NCBI GenBank assembly: GCA_019095985.1
Contig: CM032662.1
Location: 14,371,036 to 14,435,035 of the forward strand
Source of the DNA: Streblospio benedicti
Lineage: Eukaryota; Annelida; Polychaeta; Spionida; Spionidae
DNA: 64,000 nt
Direction: 5' to 3'
Numbering within the stretch: position 1 is the stretch's first letter; the number at the start of each line of letters is the position of its first letter. Below the pieces are notes generated by a model. It searched no databases and was not told where the DNA came from. It saw only the letters and a program-made list of their open reading frames with translations. A program made the position numbers and the translations under genes. Shown one piece after another: positions 33,001 to 45,000 of this stretch.

Positions 33001-36000
33001 CAGGACAGACCCTTTCGAGGTTAACAGCAGACAGGACAGTCATTTTGAATGCAAGCAGCAGACTGGACAGTCACTTTGAATGTAAGCAGTAGACTGGACA
33101 GTCACTTTGAATGTATTCCAACAAGCAAGACAGTCAGTCTCAAGGTAAAAAACAGACAGGACAGTCACTATGAATGTAAATTACAAACAGGACAGTCACT
33201 ATCAATGTCAAGAGCAGACAGGACAGTCCCTCTCAAGGTAAAAAGTACAAACATTCTCACTGGGCTTATAACAGTGTCACTCTTTGGAAATAAATACACA
33301 AAGTGTAGTAGTAGGCTTGAGTACATTGTTATTCATTTTATTTTTTATTATTAATTCCATGTTAGAGTGCCCGTAGTATCCCTTAAGGCTCATTATCCTT
33401 GCTTCATAGACTAGCATTATGATGAAATGATCATCATAGATGTAGATGAGTTAGAAAAGTTTGAATAGCATATCACCTATTTCGTTGCTGTGTGGCCTGT
33501 AGTAAATGCAGATATTTTAGTGCAGTCAAAATTTATGCAGAAAAGTAGACCAGAGATTAGAAAGAAAAAAATATTTTAAGAAAACTTCTACTCATTCCAG
33601 AATGAAGACGATTCAGAAGAATCAGAGGTTGTGAAATGTCTCATAATATCAAAATATCAATGTCTGTAACACCAATAATTTTCATATCAATTTGGCTAAA
33701 ATTGGGTAGAAATTTTGAAAACGATTCAGGGATTCACAAACATTGGTATTTTAACTAAGTAAATACACTTCTATTTTCTTTTTATATCATTGAGGATATG
33801 GTTTATTTAATTTATTTATTTCATTTAGATATTATTTTTCACTAAGTTCATAAAAATGTAAATAAAACACGATCACGGAAAAACATGTTCTTTTTTTCCT
33901 TTTATAATTATTATTTTTTTATCATCATGAATTTGTAGACATATCACCTATACACTCTGTAAATTAAATAAATTTCATTTTGAATCTTTTTTTTTCATTA
34001 AACTATAAAGCCAGTAATATACACCTAAGATTTTATTAGCCTTTTATTAGATATTTACCTATTGTTTATACTTAATATATTGTACTATGTTTCGCATTTC
34101 TCCAAATCATGTCTGTTTTACAGTAACGCATGCACTTTTGAAAAAAGGTTCATACTTCTGGGCAATTCAGTATAGAAATCATTTACACATGTACAAAAAA
34201 TAGTGTGAGAGAGTGTTTATGATCATTATCATTTATTTAATGTTTTTAAAAGTACTTTATATATTGATTGATATTGACCAAAGCATTCTGTTCAGAGTAC
34301 ACTATAACTAGTTCTACATATAGATGATGATATATCACTGATATGTTTGCTTCAGCATGATCCTAGATCTACATAAATATGAACTTTAGTATATTCCTCA
34401 AGTATTGTATCCACCCTCATTTTTTTCATTGTTTTACTGTTACTGTTTTTACTATTTTTTTTATTGTATGGAATTCTATATTAAAAAATAAAGAGATTGG
34501 AATGAATTGTATTGAATATTCTGGCGTCCCTCAGGAGGTGATCACGCTGTGGGAAGCCTACGAGCGGCAGCTGGCGGCCGTTCACAACGTCCTCACCACC
34601 GTGACCGTCCCCGACCCCGACACCGTCACCACGGCAACCACACAGCAGCTACAGGTAACACACAAACACAAACTAAAGCCTTGCTTTTTCGCCGTGATGA
34701 AGGAGTCAGTCGTAAGCATGTAATTGGTGCATTGGATGATTAAACAATGTTGTATTTAGATCAGTGTACGCCCTCCCTCCTGTAATGTGAGTCTAGTTCT
34801 TATAAAACTCCTCACTGTAAGCCTGGTTCTACATAAGCTCCTGTAATGTATAGACCAGCTGGTATAGACATTTTGATAGACTAAATGTTAGCGCATTGTA
34901 AGCATAGACTAATGCATGGGAAGTGTCCATAAGTGTCACATGCCAGTCATACGACTGTCGTCATGCTTGACCTCATATAACTATTACATCTTGTCATTAT
35001 AAAATCAGTTCTGGACAATACAAGAACGCAAAAACATCTGTCTCTACCTTCAATCTCTCTCAGCGAACCCGTAACACTTGGGCATCACATCTCCCCCCGC
35101 ATATAAACTTTGGTATATAGCGTGATTAAACAATGTTGAATCTTCAAACTTCTCTCTCTCTCTCTCTCATGTCTTTAGCAAGCATATTTCTACCAATGAT
35201 AGATATAGCTGAAGACAGGTTTTACAACCCTAAGCTTCCATTTGACTAGAGAAGTTTGAAAATGTATCCGCAAGCACTGGGAAACACATATATAATGTTG
35301 AATCTATCCCCGCCTAAGCAACCTCGTCCTGTTTTAGGCGTCCCTGGAGGCATCTGAGCGCTGTGTACAGCAGCTGGAGGCGGCTCCGGCTCCGGCCCTC
35401 ACCCAGACGGCACACCGCCTGGCCGCCCTGCTGGCCCCCGGCGGGCCCGCCAAGGCCGCACTCACCAAACACATGCTCGCCACCCAGGACAAGTACCAGC
35501 AGTGAGTGCTACAAAGAACTCTAATCGCTCAATTCCGCTGTTTTTTTTTTAAAGCATTTTCAATACACCAGTTATCCACAGCTAGATTAATGTGAATACA
35601 AGTCATTCACCCAGTTCAAATAATCCAAGGCCACACTCACCAAACACATGCTAGCCACCCAGGACAAGTACCAGCAGTGAGTGCTACAGCCACCATGTAC
35701 AGTAATGTGGGGCCTTGTATCAACTTGTAGGTTTACAGAGATTCACTAAAAAAGTACCAATAAACACATATCTTGCATATCAACACGTATCTTGCATGGT
35801 TTTTATCAGCAGTGAGTGCTACAAAGAACATCAATCGCACAATTTGGCTGGGTTTTTAACATTTTATTTTTCACCACACTATTAACTATCCACAGGTACA
35901 TTAATGTGAATACAAGTCTTTCACGAAGTTTAAATGATGAAAATATTTTGTCTTTGAGATTTTGACTAAACACTTGATGTAATTCTCGTAATATTTGAAA

Positions 36001-39000
36001 CAATGAGTGTCTGACATATGTGTTCTTCCATTCACAAAGTAGTGTGAGATCAATCGGCAAAGTAGCAATAAACACATGATATCCAACATGGCTCTTAACC
36101 AATCAGAATCGACAATGAGTGGCCAAGTGGTGAAAAGGTTTGTTCTCACCTTGTGCTATGTTCACTCCAGGCTGCAGTGGGAGGCGGGTGAGGCGGTGCG
36201 TGCGGCTGAGACTGAGCTGAGCGAGCGGGGCGAGGCGGAGGGCCGGCTCACGGATGCCCTCGGCTGGCTGCAGCGAGCACACGCCCGCCTCCAGGACATG
36301 GAGGACTCAGCCCCCGAGGCGGGAGGAGACCTTGACGTGCAGAAGGCCGCCTATCAGGTACCAGGCGGGTTTTTCCCGGGGGTAATGAGAGACAGTTTGG
36401 GGTATGTGGACGTGTGTATAGTGGTAGGTTATGTTGGGTTGTATGATCGTTTCGCCAATGTATGTACTGGCCATAGGACAAATTTTCATGGAAGCCATAT
36501 TAACTTTGCACTGTACAGGCGCCGAGGCTTTGGAGGCTTGATTTTTGGGTTTGAAATATACAGTGTTAGCAAGAGATATGTTCAGTAATATAAGCCAATG
36601 AGTAAAGACACTGAGGCAAAATGATTGATGTTCACAAAAGTAGCAGGAAGAATGAAGTACTGAATCTCTATGATGCATTGTGGGAAATGTGCCAATTATC
36701 AGTCTAATCTCATGAGTCTGCTTAGAATATGACATCCAGTGGACAGTGAATGCATGTAAAACACGAGCCAATCACCTGGTGTAACTGAGTGGTTTTCTAT
36801 TGCAGGAGCTGGCTGAGGAGGTGCGGGAGAAGATGAGCGAGGTTGAGCAGCTGCTCAGTGAGCAGAGGGACAAGTACGGGGACGCCCCCGGGGGGGACCT
36901 GCCCCCGGAGCTCGCCACCGCCGCAAACAGGATCCAACAGGTGGGCGGAAACTTAAGCTACTTGTATTTGTGTATAACGGGTGGGGCTTGGTAATTTGTT
37001 GTCACTTGACATGGTTCTGAACTAACAAAGTTCTGAAATTTTAAAACCAAATGTTGTTGGGAAAAGAGCCTGGGTCAAGTGCAGAAATATATGAAATGAG
37101 TCCATTATACCCTTTGAGACAGTACGGTTAACATCTGTATCCAGAAATCACGTGACATCAATATGTTCTCAAAAAGTGCCCATGGGAAACACAATAACAC
37201 AATATTAATACCTGATTCCCTGCTGTTTGTGTATCAGCTGGAGGGTTCGCTGACCGCGTCCCTGTCTGGCCGGACGGAGGCCCTGGAGAAGGCGGCGTCG
37301 GCGCGGGCCAACTACGCAGCCACGTCCCAGCAGGTGGAGGCCTGGCTCAGCTCGGCCGAGGAGGCGCTCGGGGAGGACATCAGCCCACACAGCCTGCACG
37401 CCACGCAGCAGCACCAACAGGTGAGGAACTGACCGCTCACTGACCACTCACTGACCACCCACTGACTGCTCAATGACCAGTGGGGAACTGATCATTCACT
37501 GACCACCCATTGACCACTCACCTCAGAGAGGACATCAGCCCACACAGCCTGCACTCTACGCAGCAGCACCAACACTGGTCCAACAGGTCAAGGACTGACT
37601 GACCACCCACTGACTGCTCAATGACCAGTGAGGAAGTGATCATTCACTGACCACTTACTAAACCTCTGAATGACCACTTTCCTTATGGAGGAGGCAGTCA
37701 CGTGATGTAGTGAACACTCCATGGCAGCATATAATGACCTCTCACTGATTATCATTTGACCATTTTACAATCATCGAGCTGCCCGTACATGTGTTCTCTA
37801 GGTATGTTTTGAACATTAATGTTTTTCATCATACCAGAATCCATTATAAGTGTGAAAGCAATGAATATTGTGATATCCCTATGTGCAAATATAACAACGT
37901 TTGCAAAGTCCCTACGTTTGTCTTCTTTTCAGGTGATCCTGGAAGAGTTGCCGGTGTTCGAGGCTAAGATCGCTCGCCTGCGTGCAGAGGCTAAACAAGT
38001 GGCCGAAGTGGCAACACCAGAGGTCGCCATGGAGATGAGCAAAACCGTGGACAAGCTGGAAGCCAGGTAAACAATGTTTTCTTATGCTCAAACTCACAGT
38101 ACTTCACATAATGTCAAGAATATTGATCAAGAAAGACAAATTCTGTCGAGCTCCAAATAGATGTGCCCCTGACATCATCCCTCACTCTTTATCTCCTAGG
38201 TACGCCGCGATCCAGCGCACGTCTCAGCAGAAGCAGCAACAGCTGACGGAGGCTACCCAGCTGTTCTCGGCACTCGATTCGGGGCTCGAGTCGGTGGCAG
38301 CCTGGACGACTGCGGCGCACGCTCTGTCAGCAGCCTCGTCCCGCTGCACCGACATCGGGCAGGCCAGGGCAAAGGTCAACCAGGCAGAGGTGAGGGGGCA
38401 AAGGTCAAATAGGTTGGGAATTGTTAGTGACTGTAATAGTTTGTTGCCAGTAACTCTTTTATGATCTTTTAATGTGACTTATTGTTTTAACTTCAGAGAT
38501 CACAAGGTATCGCTTGTGTATCACCTCAAAATTGCAAAATTGAAGTTTTTAAAAACTGATCCTGTAACGATGAAAGTAGATTGACAAGATGATTTGTTTC
38601 CAGGAGCTGCTAGCCCAGGCCACAGCCCAGGAGGCAGTGCTGGCTGAGCTAGAAGACACTGTGATGCAGCTAGAGGCTACCGGACTAGAATCACACACCG
38701 CAAAATCCAGACTTCAGGACATTAAAGAAAGATTCCAGGTAAAGAATCTATACCTAAACTAAAATAGCACTCAGGGATTTGTTTCCTCCACAAGTGGCAG
38801 TCTCCACGATGCTTTTCCACATTAGCTGCGCCCTCTCAGTATCTCTGTCTACACTCCTCTCTTCCTTTTATCACACATCGACGCGTAATTCTTGGGTTAT
38901 GCTCTGTAACTGATATTTATCTCAGACAGGGTAACACTCCTGTATGAACTGGCTTAATACTCTATTGAGTCTCCACGATATAAGTCTCCACATTACCCCT

Positions 39001-42000
39001 GCAAGCGTATGAGAAATGATCAATTGATGATCAATAAGTGGGCCAATGACCTGGTGTACATTGTAAAGTCGTGAGAGCAAGACTTGGATCAGGACTATAA
39101 ACCACCACATTCACATTCACATTCACTCTGCCCACTCACATATCCAGGCCCATAGCAAGCGGTGGGGCCAGTTGGGCATGTGCCCCCTCACTCTTTTGCC
39201 ACATTTTGGTCTGAAATAGAGAAAATATTAAAAAGTGCCCCCTCACTCTTTTATAAGCTTGCAATAATACGTTTCTGTGCCCCTCACTTTTCTAACACTT
39301 GCTACAGGCCTGATATCCTCCCCCCTATTGCAGGCAGCGCACGGTGATGATCAATAAGTGGGCCAATTACCTGGTTCACATTGTAAAGTCGTGAGAGCGA
39401 GACTTGGATCACAACTATAAACCACTACATTCACATTCACATCACCTCTTCCCTCTCACCGCCGTCTCTCACCCCCGTTGCAGGCATCGCACGGCGAGAC
39501 GTCATCGCGGCTGTCGTCGCTGTCTGCCGCGGTGGGCGAGTGGCAGCAGCTGGAGGAGGAAACAGGCCGCGTGGCCGCGTGGATCGCAACCGCTCGCTCG
39601 ACCGTGGTCACCGCCGGGGGCGACGACGTGGAGGACAGACTCAGCGCACACGTGGTGAGTGGACGGCGGACACTCTGACTATCAGATGTCAAGCAAATTG
39701 ACCTTTGAAATGTTTCACCAGAGATTGGATTATCATAATTTATTAATTTATGTGACCTAATTCTTAATTTTATCCTTTATATCGTGATTTGTTTTTTTAT
39801 GTAGACTATTCAAACCAGCAGGAGAGATACTTGTACTTCTATTTGTGTTATAAGCATAGAAAAGTGCAAACTGACATTCTGCAAATCTCTTTAGCAATGC
39901 TTGGATTGAACATTTGACCTCATTCTTATCCTGAGATTAAAAGCCTGTGATTGGTCATATGAGCAATAGTTATGCTTCAGAGGTCATATCTTGATATCTG
40001 ATACTCAGAGTGAGGGCACACCGACTACCTCCTCAATGCCACATGGGGAAAGTATCCCAATCATCCCATATGACAGCTTTCAACAAATCCCGATAAAAGC
40101 CCATGATGTACTTGTATAGTAGCCAAGTGATCTAGTGCCAATATTCTGGTTTTCGGCCGTAGCTACAGGGATTAAACCCTATATTCTTGTAAAAAAAGAA
40201 TCATCTAACTTTGTACTTGCACCCAAGTCCATTAAATTCAATTTATCTAAAAAAATGCATGGTGTCTTATCACATTGTTTAGGTCTATCTCAATCCAGCA
40301 TTCCACCATTATCACATGTCTATAAAACAACCCATATTGTTCCAGCTTTCACTCTACTCATCAACGTACCTTATTGTCACAGCGCCTCCTGTCGGAGATC
40401 GAGGAACACGAAAAAGAATCATCTATCTTTCTACTTGCACCAAAGTCCATTAAATTCAATGTATCTAAAGCTGTTTCACCAAATTAGGTCTTTCTCAATC
40501 TCACCATGCCATCATCGCCACTTGTCTCATATTGTTCACTTAACCCCACATTGTACCTTATGTTGTCACAGCGCGTCCTGTCAGAGATTGAGGAGCACGA
40601 GGCGCGTCTGGAGCAGGCGTCTGCGCTCCACGCCGGCCTGCGCCGCTCCCTCTCCCACGACGGTGACGAGCCAGACCAGGGCGCCGGCGCCATGGTGGTG
40701 CAGCAGGACCCGGCGCGCCTCAGGCACGACCTGGCCGAGCTGAGGGAGCAGGCGGAGGCGCACAGGCAGCAGCTGGAGGAGGAGGCCAGCGCGCGCCGGG
40801 AGCAGCAGAGGTAAGCAGAGGGGGGGGGGGGGGGGGGGCGTCAGGCTCGGGGAGGGGATAGGGGTCTGTAACAATGTTTTAATAAGTATTTCATTGCCAT
40901 TGATTCTGTAGCAGTGTGATTTAGACCTGGCATGTCTAAGTTTCGGTGAATTCCTCACAATGGGAAGTTGTGTTTGACTCAACTGTGTTATTCATGTAGT
41001 CTGGAGCAGGAGGGATATTTGATGAGAGGAAGTGTGATGAGGCCTTGGTTTTTGTATGTTTGTGGGCTCAAAACGCTTCCAATGGGTTCAGTAGTTTAAA
41101 CAAATATTTGGGAGCATAGTTACTATGAATTACAAGTAGAATACTTCTACCAGACAGTGAAATAAAGATTATTTGAGCAATTTTTGAGGCTGAGTACAAT
41201 AAGAACATGCAGTCAGAATCATGGAAAATTCCAGAATATAGTTATTGACCGGCGCGTGTTGTGTGTAGAGAGGCTGAGCGCTTGGAGCAGGAGGCCGAGG
41301 CTGCCCGCCAGGAGGAGACGCGCAGGATTGAAGCTGAGGAGCAGGAGAAACTGCAGCAAGATCTGCACAGACAGCAGGTACGTGAACCCGACACATGGGA
41401 GCTGTAGTTAGGCACTGGCAGATCCAGGTGGTTGGAATCCAGGGGTGGCCAATCAGTGAATTTCATTGGTATCGTAGATGCTTAAGTTTGCAGAGATTAA
41501 AAGTAAATACAGGGTATGAAATAGAGCCTACCCGGCAGCCCGGTGCCGCCTGATTTTGGCCCGGGCCGGCTGGTTTCTAAAGTTCACGGCCCAGTGGGTA
41601 GGCTATTTCTTGGGAGTTCTTAATATTATCGTAATTAAGGGCCGTACACTTTTTGTCAGGGCCGGCTACATTTTGAAGTTGCCAGCCTTGTGTTTCATGA
41701 AGAAATTTTGATGAGTTTCATACCCTGGTAAATATGACATATTTTGGGGGAAACCGGATGGCCCCCCTTGGATCTGCTAGTGGCATTCTTAACATTTCAA
41801 TCCCTGGTTCAAAATATTTGATGTTAATGCTGAACATTAGAGGAACTGCTCAAGTTATTGGCAGTGTTCAAGTTTATAATTTGGGCAAGTGAAGAATGAA
41901 AGCATTGGTCCAACTCCAAGTCTGTCTCAACAAAAATAATATATAAAAAACACAGGCAGCATGTTCCTTGAATAATTCAATTTCATGTTTTTTCCTCATC

Positions 42001-45000
42001 AATTGATCCATGTTATTTCCATGTGCAATGACACGCTTGGTTTGTTTCCATGAATAATGCCACAATGGCAGACGCCTTTTCACATGATGGATCCCTTGTT
42101 ATTTGATGCCTGAGAATGTTACATGTAGCATTAACACATCCTGGATGTGAATGACACTACAGGAAACACACCAACAAGTGATTAGCATGATTATTATTAG
42201 TGCTAATGTGCTTTCACTCAAATATCTTTCTGTGCCCATTGATAAACTTTATTTGAATATGAGTGGACAAATAAATGATAATCCCATTCAATTTGATAGT
42301 AAGACTGCTTTGATCCCAGCACATTTTGGGATTAGTGATTGTGTTTAGAGTGTTTGCTGGTTTCACTGTATTCCATGTTTGCATGTATCTAATGATCTGA
42401 GGTGCCGGGTTTTCGCTTTCGCATGTGTGCTGTTGTTGCATGATTACACATAACAAACATGGATCTTTCCCACTGCAGATCAAATATTTGTCTACCTGTA
42501 TATATGGCGATATGAATGTTAGACTTGCATCAATGCTGTTGTGTTTTTAAAATTTGAATTCGGCACTTTGTTTCCATATGTCTGGTACAAATATTCTTGA
42601 TGAAAATTAACATAGAAGTCAATGTTGATTGTCAATACTTGTCATATGACTATCTTCAATCTGAAATTTACACAAAAAATAACATATAGAAAATATGGTA
42701 TATTTAACAGTTTGAAGCAAGTCTAACCAAGGCTAAGTACGTCTTTTTGTCTGCTTTGATGATTCTTGTGAGTTGTAAATTTCTGGTTGTGGAAAGTGTC
42801 ATAAGTTGAAGTTTTAGTGCGGTTATTTGGTTGAAGTTTTTGAAGTGGCACATTTTCAAAGATTTATACAATTTGTAACATGTTGTTATGATGAAGTGGT
42901 TCACAAATGGCTGGATTCTCTGCATAATTCACACACCATGGATCTATTGGAATTTGCATTTTACACTTTGGAGCTTCATACAAGTAAATTCAATCAACGT
43001 TTGCTGTTTGTTGCTGTGCTGAAACCAATACTAAACCACGGGTAGTGATGATGGCTGCGATACCTAAGCTGGCGTGATACCTTCCAGGATATGCTGTCCA
43101 AGATTAGGCGCTGGCAGAGCCAGATAGAGGGCTGCCAGCAGCACAATGTGCACCTGGAGCGCGGTGTGGACACAATCAAGCGCAAGATGAGAATTCTCAG
43201 CCAGCATTCATCAACAACGTCTTTCAGCAGTGTTGGATATCCTCGGCTGGAGAGCTGCAGTAGTGGCAGCAGTGTTGACCAAGGCTGTGGCGTGGTAGAT
43301 GTACTGCAGAGTACTGACTCGATGGATACTGATGTGCTGCTTGCTCAGACGGGGACTTACTCAGTGGATGGTGACCGTGAAAGGCAGGAGCTGATTAACG
43401 AGTACAGAAGACAGCTGGAAGCTGCTACAGGCAGCGATGACAGCAGTGCCGAGTTTGCTTTTAAAAGTCACAGTGAAAACTCAGAAGAACACAGTGGAGA
43501 GAGTGAGCAAGAGCAAGAAGAATGTGAAGACAGCGATGACTCGGACAGCACTGCTGTTCTCATGGAGCACTTGGAACAGAGCGTCTCCGAGACGCTGCAA
43601 GCCATCGCATTTTCGTCATCTGATGAAGACCACGGGAGTGGCGGAGAAGACCAGATGGCACTCGGAGCATCTTTCACTTCGCATAAAGACCAGTCATTTA
43701 GAGACTCATTCCGAGACGAAACCTTTCACAGTGATACCATTTCGTTCAGAGATGAGCATTCTATAATAGACGAGTCAGCAAAGACTTTCTTGGACAGCGG
43801 TCTTGTGTCTGCTACTTTGGTTGAGGATAGTAAAGGCAAAGATGGTGACAAGGCTGGTGACGGTGACGATACAGACTGCTCCGACATTGTGGATGAAACT
43901 GTGGCTCCCTCAGCTGTGTACAAATCCACATTTTTCCTCGTTTTCGGCAAGGTAACTTGCCATTTTGTTTGTTTGACTAGTAGAAATACGTGTGTGCTCA
44001 TAATCAAGGAACGTCATCCTAAGAAATGAAATTGCATGATTTTGTGCATGTCGATTTTAGTTTAGTAATCCTAAACAATCTTTCCTTTAAAATAATGCTG
44101 CTAATTTATTCACAATATTTTTCACAATAACCTTTCCTGTTTCATTTACTAAGAACTAGTATTCTGTGTCTCCATAAATATTCCATTGGAATTAGCAAAT
44201 TATCCTTTCGTATTCAATTAGAAAAAAAATTACATAGCTTCTTTGTAATGTTGCAGCAAGAGGAAGAAACGAAGGCTGCTCTTGCCGGTCTAGAACAGCA
44301 GCTAGATTCTCTAGAGAAGTCACCATGTCTAGAAGAGCCAAATGGCTCTGATGCTGACCTTGGTCGACAACTAGAGCAGCTACAGGTAAACGTAGTTTAT
44401 AATATCATGTCAAAATCTGCAATTTGAAAGCTTTACACTTTTTGATGAAAAACTATCAAATGCGTGTATATAATATTCAGATATCACTGGTTCTTTTTGA
44501 TCAGTGAGTAATTCTTGAAAGTGAGATAGCAAATGCAGTGAATCCAGGTTATAAAGCCAAATTGCTGAACAAGTGTGTTGTGTCTTGCAGAAACTTCTGA
44601 CATCCCTGGATGGGGCAGCAGAGGCAGCAGAGACAGCAGCGGCAGCAGCCAGCAGTTCTGAGCAGCAGCAGCAGCTGCAGCAGCTGGCAGCCCGCCAGCA
44701 CGCACTGAGGGAGGCCGCCCGGGAGCATGTGGCAGCCGTAGAGGTGGGTCACACTGCTGGTCAGAGGGTGTTAGGAAGAACAAGAAATACGTCAACATGA
44801 AACGTTGGAAAAGTACAAGAAATATGTCAACAGATAACATTAGGAAAGTACATGAAACATATAACGTAAAACCGTGAAGTAAAAGAAATACTTTAACAGT
44901 CGCTATTACATTAAGTGTAACATTTGAAGATGTCCATGCCATATTGTTTTGTAATATTGGATATTGAGATATTTATGAAATAGTGCCACAATTTATAAAG

